Positions 24,363 to 32,763 of a DNA stretch of 64,000 bases are shown in pieces. A model generated the notes under the pieces. It saw only the letters and a list, made by a program, of their open reading frames with translations. It was not told the DNA's origin and did no database searches. The position numbers were made by a program, and so were the translations under genes. Positions within the stretch are counted from its first letter, which is position 1, and the number at the start of each line of letters is the position of its first letter. Source of the DNA: ATX-6F1 sp943369485 (GTDB taxonomy: Bacteria > Cyanobacteriota > Cyanobacteriia > PCC-6307 > Cyanobiaceae); NCBI GenBank assembly GCA_943369485.1, contig CALRNH020000014.1:1-64000 (forward strand). The letters are read 5' to 3'.

Positions 24363-25358
24363 ATGACAGACCTCATCGCCGGCCTGATCGCCGGCTTCGA
24401 CGCCGGCCAGACCCACACCAGCTGTCGCCTTGCCTTGGTGACCGCCGACGGAGTGATCCAGCCGGTGGCAAGCGGTGAGGGTCCGGGGGTCAGCCATCTG
24501 GCGGCCGGCGGCGGCGAGGAGCGTTTTCTGGCCGCCCTGACCCTCAGCTACGCCGCCGCGCGCGCCGCCCTTGAGGAGGGCTCCAGGTCGTCCCTGGTCC
24601 TGGGCGCCGCCGTCGTCGGCGCCAGCGGTATCGAAACCGGCAGCGACCTGGAGCAGCGCGGCCAGGCCCTGATCGCCCAAGCCCTGGGGCTGCCGCTCGA
24701 GCGGGCGCGGGCCAGCGGTGATGAGCGCACGGCCCTGCTGGGGGCCTGCGGCAACGACGCCGGCATCCTGGTGATCAGTGGCACGGGCTCGATCGCCCTG
24801 GGGCAGGACGGCCGCGGCCACCACCACCGCTGCGGAGGCTGGGGCTGGCAGCTGGACGGGGCCGGATCGGCCATGGACCTGGGCCGCGATGGCCTGGCCC
24901 TGAGCCTGCGCATGGCCGATGGACGTCTGCCTGACAGCCCCCTCCGCGCCAGCCTCTGGGCCGCCCTGGCCGATGCCGAAGGGGCAACGGCCGCCACGAT
25001 CTCGGCCGCATGGATCAAGGCCAAGGTGGTGGATCCCCAGTTCGGGCCGGCTGGCTTCGCCCGCCTGGCCCCAGCGCTGAGCCGACTGGCGGCTGGCGGC
25101 GATCCCGATGCGGGCCGGATCATGCAGCATTCCGCCGAAGCCCTGGTGGAGCTGGTGGCGGGAGTCGCCGCCAGGCTGGAACTGACGGCCCCGGCCGTGT
25201 TCGCCACGGGGGGTGCACTGACGCACCTCGATCAGCTCAGAAACCGTTTCGCGGCCGTGCTCCAGAGCACCCTGCCCGCCTCACGGCTCAAGGAACCCGC
25301 AGGCGATGCCCTGGCGGGGGCCCTCCAACGGGCCGCTGCCCTGCTCAGCTCCGGTTGA
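24363..25358 (+). CDS. N-acetylglucosamine kinase-like (BadF/BadG/BcrA/BcrD ATPase family)
   Basis: 331 residues of the ASKHA fold. Phosphate 1 motif is GFDAGQTHTSCRLALV near residue 10, phosphate 2 is LVISGTGSIALG near 137, and the adenosine-side motif is AVFATGGALTHLDQL near 280. GGWGWQLDGAGSAMDLGRDG matches the N-acetylglucosamine kinase subgroup. It would recover GlcNAc from wall turnover as the 6-phosphate. Downstream of ictB by 33 bases and convergent with glmM, overlapping its stop by 14 bases. Confidence 0.85.
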   Translation: MTDLIAGLIAGFDAGQTHTSCRLALVTADGVIQPVASGEGPGVSHLAAGGGEERFLAALTLSYAAARAALEEGSRSSLVLGAAVVGASGIETGSDLEQRGQALIAQALGLPLERARASGDERTALLGACGNDAGILVISGTGSIALGQDGRGHHHRCGGWGWQLDGAGSAMDLGRDGLALSLRMADGRLPDSPLRASLWAALADAEGATAATISAAWIKAKVVDPQFGPAGFARLAPALSRLAAGGDPDAGRIMQHSAEALVELVAGVAARLELTAPAVFATGGALTHLDQLRNRFAAVLQSTLPASRLKEPAGDALAGALQRAAALLSSG

Positions 25359-26745
25359 GACTCGCCTCGGCCAGATCCGCCAGGTGGCGCGACCAGTGCT
25401 CCACCTCCCGCTGCTGGGCGGCCTCCACCATCACCCGCAGCAGGGGCTCGGTGCCACTGGCCCGCACCAGCACCCGCCCGGATCCAGCCATCGAGGCCTC
25501 GGCCTGCTCCACGGCGGCGCGCAGGGGCTCGCAGCTCTGCCACTGCTGGCGCCGCTGGCGATCGGGAACGGTGACGTTCAACAGAATCTGGGGGTAGGGC
25601 CTGAAACTGGTGTCCAGCCAGTCGGCCAGGGAGCCTCCCCCGGCAGCGATGAGCGTGGCCACCTGCAGGGCCGTGAGCAGCCCATCGCCGCTCATGCCGT
25701 GGCGGGCCGAGAGGATGTGACCCGATTGCTCACCCCCCAGGGCCGCCCCAGAGGTCTCCATGGCGGCATGGACGTACTGATCGCCCACGGCGGTGCGCTC
25801 GAGCACGCCACCCCGCTGCTCCCAGGCCCGCTCGAAGCCGAGGTTGGACATCACCGTGGCCACGAGTCGATTCTCCGGCAACTGGCCGGCCTCCAGCAGG
25901 GCGCCGCCCCAGAGGTAGAGGATCTGATCTCCATCCACCACCCGGCCCTGGCCGTCCACCGCCAGCATGCGGTCAGCGTCGCCATCGAAGGCGAAGCCCA
26001 TCGCCGCCCCCCGCTCCAGCACGGCCCGACGCAGGGCCTCCAGGTGGGTGCTGCCGCAGCCCACATTGATGCGGCGGCCGTCGGGAACGCCATGCAGCAC
26101 CGTCAGATCAGCCCCTAAGGCCTCGAACACCTCAGCTCCGCAGGCCGTGGCCGACCCCCAGCAGAGATCGAGCACGATCGGCACCCCCTCCAGCCGCCCG
26201 CCGCCGACGCTGGCCCTGAGCGCCTCGCGGTAGTCGGCCATCAGGTCGCGGCGATCGCGCACGGCGCCGCAGGCGAGCTCCGCCAAAGGAACCGTGTGGG
26301 CGGTGGACTGACCCCGCAGGCCGGCCTCGATCGCCTGCTGCTGCTGCCGATCGAGCTTGGCGCCGGAAGCGCCGAACACCTTGATGCCGTTGTCGTGGGG
26401 GGGGTTGTGGCTGGCGGAAACCATCAGGCCACCGGCCGCCCCCTGGCGCCGGATCGTGCCAGGCACCGCCGGGGTGGGACAGAGCCCCAGGTCCCACACC
26501 TCCCGCCCGGCCGCGCTCAGGCCAGCGCTCAGGGCCGCGACCATCATCGGGCCGCTGGTGCGCGAATCGGAGCCCAGCACCACCGGACCCTGGGGCGGCA
26601 ACACCTGGCCGCACCAGTAACCCACCTGCAGGGCCAGGGCAGGGGTGAGCTGGGTGCCCACCCGGCCGCGGATGCCGTCGGTGCCAAAGCCCGCGACGGC
26701 CGGTCCCAGGGGGGGACCCACCGGCGGGGGGGGCAGATCGGGCAT
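25345..26745 (-). CDS. glmM: Phosphoglucosamine mutase
   Basis: Interconverts glucosamine-6- and -1-phosphate for UDP-GlcNAc synthesis (peptidoglycan, LPS). 466 residues from the ATG at 26745. N-terminal FGTDGIRGRVG, the phosphoserine loop MVSASHNPPHDNGIKVFG, the metal loop FAFDGDADRMLAVD, the sugar-binding GGEQSGHI, and the phosphate-binding RASGTEPLLRVMVEA are all intact. The open frame upstream to 27381 is antisense to other genes. Its 3' end overlaps that of the amino-sugar kinase. Confidence 0.96.
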   Translation of the reverse strand: MPDLPPPPVGPPLGPAVAGFGTDGIRGRVGTQLTPALALQVGYWCGQVLPPQGPVVLGSDSRTSGPMMVAALSAGLSAAGREVWDLGLCPTPAVPGTIRRQGAAGGLMVSASHNPPHDNGIKVFGASGAKLDRQQQQAIEAGLRGQSTAHTVPLAELACGAVRDRRDLMADYREALRASVGGGRLEGVPIVLDLCWGSATACGAEVFEALGADLTVLHGVPDGRRINVGCGSTHLEALRRAVLERGAAMGFAFDGDADRMLAVDGQGRVVDGDQILYLWGGALLEAGQLPENRLVATVMSNLGFERAWEQRGGVLERTAVGDQYVHAAMETSGAALGGEQSGHILSARHGMSGDGLLTALQVATLIAAGGGSLADWLDTSFRPYPQILLNVTVPDRQRRQQWQSCEPLRAAVEQAEASMAGSGRVLVRASGTEPLLRVMVEAAQQREVEHWSRHLADLAEASLNRS

Positions 26746-26801
26746 CGCTGCGACTCGGCTGGCGATGAGGCTAAGCCGATCCGCCTGGCCCTCCAGGCGA
26801 C

Positions 26802-27032
26802 TCAGCGCCAGCGGCGGGGCCACCAGGCCCAGCGCAGCAACTCGATCACCGCCCAGAGCAGCAGGCCGCCCACCACCCAGCCGGGCAACAGAATCAGCGG
26901 CCACCAGGAGCGCAGCAGCAGCACCAGACCCGCCGCCACCAGCACCATCAGGGCGCGGCGGCGCTGCTGCGCGCCAGGCAGGCTGCCCAGCCAGGGGGGC
27001 AAACGATCGCTCAAGGCCGTGGGCAGACGCAT
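26802..27032 (-). CDS. Small membrane protein, unknown
   Basis: 76 residues from the ATG at 27032: a basic start (PTALSDRLPPWLGSLPGAQQ-RRR), one helix LMVLVAAGLVLLLRSWWPLI and a second, VVGGLLLWAVIELLRWAWW, ending in RRWR. The double hairpin with a positive loop suggests an inner-membrane protein, but I do not recognise it. It lies 56 bases upstream of glmM on the same strand and is divergent from the lytic transglycosylase, so co-expression with glmM is likely. Confidence 0.65.
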   Translation of the reverse strand: MRLPTALSDRLPPWLGSLPGAQQRRRALMVLVAAGLVLLLRSWWPLILLPGWVVGGLLLWAVIELLRWAWWPRRWR

Positions 27033-27079
27033 CGGGGCTTGATCGCTGCTCCCCAGAATGCCAACACTGCCAAGACCCC

Positions 27080-29095
27080 GTGAGCGAACCGCCCGCACCC
27101 GCAGCCCAGCGCCAGGGCCCCCTGCTGATCGCCCTGGGCTGCGCTGGCACCCTGGCGCTGCTGCTCAGCGGCCGCTGGGCCCTGCAGCAACGGCCGCCGC
27201 TCACCCCCGACAGCTCCAGCGCCCAACTGAGCTGGGTGCGCCATCGGGAGGTGGACCCGCAGCGGCGGCGGGAGGCCAGCCTGCTGCTGCTGGCGCGGGT
27301 CCAGGGAAACCCAGGCGAGCAGTACCAGCTCTTGGCGGGCCAGGGCTGGGGAGAGAGCACCCTGGCGGCGGTGGTCCTCAAAGAGCAGGCCCTGGCGGCC
27401 GAACGACGCGGTCGCAGCGGTGAGGCCGACGACCTCTGGAGCGAACTCTTGCGCCGCTTCCCGAACGATCCCGCCAGTGCCGACGCCCTCTACGCCCTTG
27501 GCCGACGGACACCGGCCCAACGGCTCGATCTGCTGCGCCGATTCCCGGCGCACCCGGCCGCCCTGGCCGGCGCTTTGGAGCTGGGTCCGGCGCCCGACCA
27601 GGCGAGATTGGGCACGCTGCACCTGGCCCGCTGGGGTCCCCGCTGGCCTGGCGCCGAAGCCCGCCTGCGGCGCGCCTGCGGCGCAAAGGCCGCTGGGCCA
27701 ACGCCTGGGCAGCGGCGAACGCTGGCCCTTGCCCTCTCGGAGCTGGGGGATGGTGCCGCCGCCCTGGAGTGCCTGGGCAGGGTGAACCTGCTCGATTCCG
27801 CCGCGGCCCTCCGCCTTGGAGCGGCCCTGCTCAAGGGCGATGGGCCCCACCAGCGCAAAGGAGAGCTGCGATTGCTGGAGCTGGCCCGGCGCTGGCCGCA
27901 GACACCCCAGGCCCTGGAGGCCACTCGACTGCTCAGCCAGCAGCCGCGGCCTGAGGCCCTGACCCTGCTGGCTCAGTTGCCCGCTGAGCTGCGGGCCACG
28001 GCCCCGATCCAGGCGCGCCTGGTGCTGGAGCGAAACGGTGACTGGCGAGCGGTGCTGGGGCGCTGGCCCCGGGATCCCGCCAGCTGGGATCTGCAGTGGG
28101 AGCTGGCCCGGGGGCGGCTGCTCAAAGGACAGTGGCGTGAGGCCGCCGAGCTTCTGGGTGCTCTGAATCCAGCGCAGCTGGCCGCTCCCCTGGCGGCCCG
28201 CCAGCAATTCTGGCTGGGCTACACCCAGCGGCAACTGGGCCAGGATGCGGCAGCCCGGGCGATCTGGAAGCGACTGCTGAGCACCTCCCCCAGCGGCTAC
28301 TACAGCTGGCGAGCGGCCCTGCAACTTGGCCAGACCGAGGCGGTGAATCCCCCCCCCCTCAGCGCGCTCAAACAGCCCCCCTGGCGCCCGCTGGCCAGCG
28401 GTGCGGCCGACTTGGACCTGCTCTGGCGGCTGGATCAGCGCCTGGAGACCTGGGAACGCTGGCGGAACCAGCGCCGCAACCGGCCTCCCCTTCAGCCCGA
28501 AGATCTGGTGGTGGAGGGACGGCTGCGACAGGGAGTGGGCGATGACTGGACGGGCCTCGCCCAACTGGAGCAGGCCCACCTGAGGCTCCCCGCCGGCAGC
28601 TGCCAGGCCCGGCAGGGGTTCGATCAGGACCTCCACCCGGTGCGCTTCGCGCCCCTGTTCCTGAGCGCGGGCGAGCGCGAGCGGGTGGATCCGGCGCTGC
28701 TGCTGGCGGTGACTCTGCAGGAATCCCGGTTCACGCCGGCGGTGCGCTCCGTCGCTGGCGCCGTCGGCCTGATGCAGCTGATGCCGGAGACCGCCGCCGA
28801 GCTGGCCGGCAAGCCCCTGAGCCTGGAGGCACTCAAACAGCCCGAAACCAACGTGTTCCTGGGGGCGCGCTACCTGCGCCAGCTGCTGAGCCAATGGCAG
28901 GGCGATCCCCTGCTGGCGGTGGCCAGCTACAACGCCGGCCCCGGCGCCGTCCAGGGTTGGCTCGGACCCCTGCTGCAGCAACATCCCGAGCTCTGGGTTG
29001 AGGCCATCCCTTATCCGGAAACCCGGCTGTACGTCAAAAAAGTGCTGGGCAACCGCTGGAGCTACCTGCGACGCGGCCGCGAACCGGCCTGCTAG
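27080..29095 (+). CDS. Soluble-type lytic transglycosylase
   Basis: 671 residues. An N-terminal anchor or signal (LLIALGCAGTLALLLSGRWA) leads to a long Ala/Leu/Arg-rich helical solenoid with TPR-like pairs (about 60-500), the superhelical U/L domain of Slt70-type enzymes. The catalytic SLT domain is at about 535-660: LLLAVTLQESRFTPAVRSVA with the catalytic Glu in Q-E-S, GAVGLMQLMPETA, NVFLGARYLRQLL and AVASYNAGPGAVQGWL. It cuts peptidoglycan between MurNAc and GlcNAc. GTG start at 27080. It overlaps the convergent membrane gene by 4 bases. Confidence 0.92.
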   Translation: MSEPPAPAAQRQGPLLIALGCAGTLALLLSGRWALQQRPPLTPDSSSAQLSWVRHREVDPQRRREASLLLLARVQGNPGEQYQLLAGQGWGESTLAAVVLKEQALAAERRGRSGEADDLWSELLRRFPNDPASADALYALGRRTPAQRLDLLRRFPAHPAALAGALELGPAPDQARLGTLHLARWGPRWPGAEARLRRACGAKAAGPTPGQRRTLALALSELGDGAAALECLGRVNLLDSAAALRLGAALLKGDGPHQRKGELRLLELARRWPQTPQALEATRLLSQQPRPEALTLLAQLPAELRATAPIQARLVLERNGDWRAVLGRWPRDPASWDLQWELARGRLLKGQWREAAELLGALNPAQLAAPLAARQQFWLGYTQRQLGQDAAARAIWKRLLSTSPSGYYSWRAALQLGQTEAVNPPPLSALKQPPWRPLASGAADLDLLWRLDQRLETWERWRNQRRNRPPLQPEDLVVEGRLRQGVGDDWTGLAQLEQAHLRLPAGSCQARQGFDQDLHPVRFAPLFLSAGERERVDPALLLAVTLQESRFTPAVRSVAGAVGLMQLMPETAAELAGKPLSLEALKQPETNVFLGARYLRQLLSQWQGDPLLAVASYNAGPGAVQGWLGPLLQQHPELWVEAIPYPETRLYVKKVLGNRWSYLRRGREPAC

Positions 29096-29583
29096 TGGAT
29101 TCGGATCAGGTTCTCGGCCTGCAGATGGGCACCAAGGCTCATCCCCAGCAGCACCAGCAGACTCAGGACGAGGGCCCCCAGCAGGGGCGGTGGCACAACG
29201 CGTTGACGGATCAGGTCCAGGCGGGCCAGCAGCACGGAACAGGCCAGGATCACCACATCGGCCAGCACGTTGAGATGGAGCAGGTAGAGCCCCCCGGTGA
29301 TCACCATCAGCAGGGTGACCACCAGGGTGATCGCCTTGCTGGCGGCCATCAGCAGTGAGAGCTGGCGCATGAGCAGATCCGGCATGGCGCAGACCATGAC
29401 CACCATCAGGGTCTGCAGGCACTGAAACGGCCAGTAAATGTTGTAGGCGAGCCAGATCCCCTGGGCCGCTTCCAGTGAGGGGAGTTGGCGTTCCGCCATC
29501 CATTGGGCCCCCATGTAGACGCTGACCGCCAGCAGCAGCAGCGTCATCGGCGCCCGGATCGGCAGGGTCAGGTAGCGGAGCAT
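29092..29583 (-). CDS. Membrane protein, unknown
   Basis: 163 residues with four helices (LTLPIRAPMTLLLLAVSVYM; WPFQCLQTLMVVMVCAMPDL; AITLVVTLLMVITGGLYLLH; LLGALVLSLLVLLGMSLGAH). No motif beyond this and no family I can name. It is downstream of the NIL-ferredoxin gene on the same strand with a 21-base gap, so the two are probably one unit and may share a membrane redox role; that is inference from position only. Confidence 0.75.
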   Translation of the reverse strand: MLRYLTLPIRAPMTLLLLAVSVYMGAQWMAERQLPSLEAAQGIWLAYNIYWPFQCLQTLMVVMVCAMPDLLMRQLSLLMAASKAITLVVTLLMVITGGLYLLHLNVLADVVILACSVLLARLDLIRQRVVPPPLLGALVLSLLVLLGMSLGAHLQAENLIRIH

Positions 29584-29604
29584 CGTTCTCAGGAGGGTCT
29601 TGTC

Positions 29605-30054
29605 TCAGGGCCTTCGGCTTCCAGGCAGCACCGTATCGGCGGCCGGCCGGTCGAGCACCAGAGCAATGGCCTCCAGCGGGCAACTGGGGATGCACTGCTC
29701 GCACACCAGGCAGATCTTGGCGTCGAAGTGCAGCCGCCAGCTCGGAGCGCGACTGGTCAGCGCGCCACTGGGGCAGACGCTCGAGCAGATGCCACAGTCG
29801 ACGCAGCGCGCTGGGTCGATACGGATCTCCCCGGGGGCCCGGTTCAATCCGAGGCCCAGGCTCTCCAGCCACAGCTCCGCCGCATCCAGCTCGTCGATGT
29901 CGCCGGAGAGCTCCACCACCATGGTGCCGCTCTGATTCGGGGCCACCTGGGCCCGAAGGATCTTTGCGGCGATGTCGAAATCGACCGCCAACCGATAGGT
30001 GATCGGCTGATGCACCGCTTGGCGGGGGAAATGAAGGGTGAGGCGGCGTTTCAC
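29605..30054 (-). CDS. NIL-domain 4Fe-4S ferredoxin
   Basis: 149 residues in two parts: a NIL (ACT-like) domain at about 1-75 (LTLHFPRQAVHQPITYRLAV ... QSGTMVVELSGD) and a bacterial-type ferredoxin domain with two cluster motifs, CVDCGICSSVCPSGAL and CLVCEQCIPSCPLEAI. The NIL domain is otherwise known as the substrate-sensing C-terminus of methionine ABC transporters, so it may bind a thiol-type amino acid and tie redox state to sulfur or methionine metabolism. Divergent from txlA with 66 bases between starts, which makes shared regulation possible. Confidence 0.9.
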   Translation of the reverse strand: MKRRLTLHFPRQAVHQPITYRLAVDFDIAAKILRAQVAPNQSGTMVVELSGDIDELDAAELWLESLGLGLNRAPGEIRIDPARCVDCGICSSVCPSGALTSRAPSWRLHFDAKICLVCEQCIPSCPLEAIALVLDRPAADTVLPGSRRP

Positions 30055-30120
30055 GCGGTTCGACCCATCTCCTGGAGGCTAACGCTGCCAGAGTGCGACA
30101 ACATCCGTCCTGCACTGACT

Positions 30121-30690
30121 GTGTCCGGCGACCCCTCCCCCTCCCCAGCGGCCGGCGCCGCCACATCCCTGGGCCGAAGGGAGCAGATCCTGCTGGCGCT
30201 GATCGCCGCCCTGCTGGCGGTGGTGGTGCTCGTCTCCCAGGGGGGTCTGCGCAGGGAAGCACCCCTGGAGCGCCTGGCCCGCCAGTCGCTCGATCTGCCC
30301 GTGGCCCTGAGCGACGGACGACCCACCTTGGTGGAGTTCTATGCCGACTGGTGCGAGGCCTGCCGGGCGATGGCTCCGGCGATGGAAGCGATCGAAGATC
30401 ATCACCACGGCGAACTGGATGTGGTGCTGCTCAACGTCGACAACCCCCGCTGGCAGGGCGAGGTCGAGCGCTATGAGGTCAACGGCATTCCCCAGCTGGA
30501 ACTCTTCGATCGAGACGGACAACCGATCGGGCGCTCCCTGGGCGCCCGCAGCCGAGGCGAACTTGACGCCCTCACCGGCGCTCTGATCGCCCAGACCCCC
30601 CTGCCCCGCCTGGCCGGAGTCGGCAGCACCAGCCCCCTGGCCGGCGGAGGCACCACCTCGGCCGTGGCCGGTCCCCGCAGCCACGGCTGA
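30121..30690 (+). CDS. txlA: Thylakoid thioredoxin-like protein TxlA/HCF164
   Basis: 189 residues from the GTG at 30121: a membrane anchor (ILLALIAALLAVVVLVSQ), then a thioredoxin fold with active site YADWCEACRAMAP near residue 77 and the cis-Pro strand NGIPQLELFDRDGQ. This matches TxlA of cyanobacteria and HCF164 of chloroplasts, which pass reducing power across the thylakoid membrane for cytochrome b6f and c-type cytochrome assembly. The C-terminal 30 residues are Gly/Ser/Thr-rich and unstructured. Confidence 0.93.
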   Translation: MSGDPSPSPAAGAATSLGRREQILLALIAALLAVVVLVSQGGLRREAPLERLARQSLDLPVALSDGRPTLVEFYADWCEACRAMAPAMEAIEDHHHGELDVVLLNVDNPRWQGEVERYEVNGIPQLELFDRDGQPIGRSLGARSRGELDALTGALIAQTPLPRLAGVGSTSPLAGGGTTSAVAGPRSHG

Positions 30691-30744
30691 TTCCTGCCGC
30701 TAAAAAGGCCCCGTGCTTCGCTCAAGCCCACCCGTTCCCCCGCC

Positions 30745-31467
30745 ATGAACCGCTTTCGGGTCGAGCTGATCGCCGCCACCCCCAACCCCCAGCAATGCGT
30801 CTATGCCGCCATGCACCAGGACTACTCCGAGGATTTCGTGGCGGCCGACCGAGCCAACTGGCCCGACGAGACCCGGGCCGGTGAAATCTGCGTCAAGCGC
30901 CTGCTGGGGGGCGAGCGCGGCCACTACGGCCCCCTGGAGCACGGCCAGATCGTTCTGAACGTGGGCTGGTTTCCCCATTCGGTGATGCAACAGGCCCGCA
31001 CCCACCGGGTAGGTGTCAGCTTCGATGTGCAGTCGATGCGATACACCGGCGATCGCATCCGCCGCGCCGCCAACGGGGAGCTGGAGCTCGAGGAAGTCTT
31101 CTACCTGCGACCCGTGGGCAGCTACAGCGACCGTCAGGGCAAGAGATACGCCTACACAGCCGAAGAGCGCGGCAAGGATCTGGCGCTCTGCCGCGCCGCC
31201 GCCGAGCGCTACCGCGACCTGCTCGACGCGGGCTTCGCCGAGGAACACGCCCGCGGCATTCTGCCCTTCGACTACCGCCAGCACTTCGTGGTGAGCTTCA
31301 GCCTGCGGGCCTTCCTGCACTTCATGGATCTGCGGGCCAAGCTCGACGCCCAGGAGGAGATCCGCCAGCTCTGCGACCTGCTCTGGCCCCACTTCGTGGC
31401 CTGGGCGCCGGAGATCGCCGGCTGGTACGAGAAGAACCGGCTGCACAAGGCACGACTGGCACCCTGA
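30745..31467 (+). CDS. thyX: Flavin-dependent thymidylate synthase
   Basis: Makes dTMP from dUMP with methylene-tetrahydrofolate and FADH2. 240 residues. The ThyX motif is seen as QQARTHRVGVSFDVQSMRY (RxHR then seven residues to the Ser) near residue 78, together with RGILPFDYRQHFVVSFSLRA and FLHFMDLRAKLDAQEEIRQL near the C-terminus. dcd, which supplies dUTP, lies 700 bases away on the other strand, so the pyrimidine deoxynucleotide route is locally gathered. Confidence 0.96.
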   Translation: MNRFRVELIAATPNPQQCVYAAMHQDYSEDFVAADRANWPDETRAGEICVKRLLGGERGHYGPLEHGQIVLNVGWFPHSVMQQARTHRVGVSFDVQSMRYTGDRIRRAANGELELEEVFYLRPVGSYSDRQGKRYAYTAEERGKDLALCRAAAERYRDLLDAGFAEEHARGILPFDYRQHFVVSFSLRAFLHFMDLRAKLDAQEEIRQLCDLLWPHFVAWAPEIAGWYEKNRLHKARLAP

Positions 31468-31540
31468 GCGGGCCCCGAGCGTCTCTCCACGCTGGAAACA
31501 TCGCTGGAGCCCTGCGGTGCCAGCGCCAATGGGCCCAGCC

Positions 31541-32050
31541 TCAGCAACCTCCCCCCTTGCGCCGGCACCAGCGGCGCTCCCAGGCGTCGATCGGCAGCCG
31601 CGGCGGGCCCCACACCCCCAGCCCCTGGCGCTGGGCCTGCCGTTCCGCCGAGAGGAAGGCCTTCGCGTCACAGCGGCTGAGGTTCTGGCGGTAGACAAGC
31701 GCCTGACCACGGCGAGCCAGCAGCCAGTTGATGTTTCCCCGTTCGCTCAGCACCTTGGCCACCGTTCGGCCGTAGCGGTCCGTGCCCAAAGGCTTGAGCA
31801 GGATCGGGCTGCCCGGAGGCAACAGGGCCTTCAGTGCCGCCCGCGACGCCGGACCCCAAGGGGGTTGGGCGAGCTCAGGCGCATCGATGCAGGCCAACCG
31901 CACCTTGAGCCGTTTGCCCTGGGTCGCCACCATCAAGGTGTCGCCATCGACCACGGACAACACCTTCGCGCCCACCCGGCTGACGGAATAATCCACCGAG
32001 AGCGGCACGGCGGCGTGGGCTGAACCGCCAGCGGCGATCAGCAGCGGCAA
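31541..32050 (-). CDS. Secreted thermonuclease-like nuclease (SNase fold)
   Basis: 169 residues from the TTG at 32050. Staphylococcal-nuclease motifs are present: VLSVVDGDTLMVATQGKRLK-VRLACIDAPE (metal Asp pair and first catalytic Arg), DRYGRTVAKV (second Asp/Tyr/Arg group) and a C-terminal W-x-x-R. The TTG start leaves only half a signal peptide (PLLIAAGGSAHA). The frame upstream is open and adds a hydrophobic ILGPWAICFLAALPLLIAAG, so the true start is upstream although no ATG, GTG or TTG is available; a CTG sits exactly at the overlap with the dcd stop (32171-32173). Function: extracellular or periplasmic nucleic-acid degradation. Confidence 0.8.
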   Translation of the reverse strand: MPLLIAAGGSAHAAVPLSVDYSVSRVGAKVLSVVDGDTLMVATQGKRLKVRLACIDAPELAQPPWGPASRAALKALLPPGSPILLKPLGTDRYGRTVAKVLSERGNINWLLARRGQALVYRQNLSRCDAKAFLSAERQAQRQGLGVWGPPRLPIDAWERRWCRRKGGGC

Positions 32051-32169
32051 CGCCGCGAGGAAACAGATGGCCCAAGGGCCCAGGATCGCCGCCGATGGGA
32101 GCCCGCCAGGAGCTGTCAGGGATGCGCTGGCGAGGGCCCGCGCCCGCCGTTGCCAGGCGTGCGCGGCGC

Positions 32170-32763
32170 TCAGACCTTGGCGAGGGTCACCCGTTCCGGC
32201 TGGTGTTGATACTTGCCGGAACGGTCGCTGTAGGTGGTCTCGCAGGGATCTCCCTCGAAGAACAACAGTTGGCAGATCCCCTCATCGGCGTAGATGCGGC
32301 AATCGGCGCCCGAGGAGTTGCTGAACTCCAGGGTGAGATGGCCCTCCCAGCTGGCCTCGGCGGGCGTGGTGTTGACGATGATCCCAAGGCGGGCATAGGT
32401 GCTTTTGCCCAGGCAGATCACGGTGATGTTCGCCGGCACCTTCATCTTCTCCAGGGCCACACCGAGGCCGTAGGAGTGAGCCGGCAAGATGAAATACGAC
32501 CCGTCCTCGTCCTGGTGCAGGGCGGCGGGTTCGAGGTTGGCGGGATTGAACCGCTTGGGGTTCATCACCGTGCCGGGCACATGGCGAAAGATCAGGAACT
32601 CCTTCGGCGAGAGCCGCAGGTCGTAGCCGTAGGACGAGCACCCGTAGCTCAGGACCGGGGCCGTCCGGTTCTCAGGGTCGAGATGGCGCACCAGCGTGGG
32701 CTGGAACGGCTCCAGCAAACCGGCGGCGGCCTGTTCGTTGATCCAGCGGTCGCTCTTGAGCAT
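32170..32763 (-). CDS. dcd: dCTP deaminase
   Basis: Deaminates dCTP to dUTP, feeding dTMP synthesis. 197 residues: SYGYDLRLSPKEF, PGTVMNPKRF, the LAGSLL-like position reading LPAHSYGLGVALEKMKVP, and VNTTPAEASWEGHLTLEFSN with the catalytic Glu, and GICQLLFFEGD. Its ATG overlaps the stop of the CobO-like gene by one base (TGATG), and its stop overlaps the apparent start of the nuclease frame, so all three appear coupled. The partner ThyX is encoded nearby on the other strand. Confidence 0.95.
   Translation of the reverse strand: MLKSDRWINEQAAAGLLEPFQPTLVRHLDPENRTAPVLSYGCSSYGYDLRLSPKEFLIFRHVPGTVMNPKRFNPANLEPAALHQDEDGSYFILPAHSYGLGVALEKMKVPANITVICLGKSTYARLGIIVNTTPAEASWEGHLTLEFSNSSGADCRIYADEGICQLLFFEGDPCETTYSDRSGKYQHQPERVTLAKV

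Noticed and set aside
25345..29095. Very long open frames antisense to glmM and the lytic transglycosylase (up to 1083 codons, minus strand 27011-30262)
   Set aside because: No family motif, odd Gln/Gly/Arg-rich composition, and each lies opposite a gene with clear catalytic motifs. This is usual in GC-rich DNA, where antisense stops are rare.
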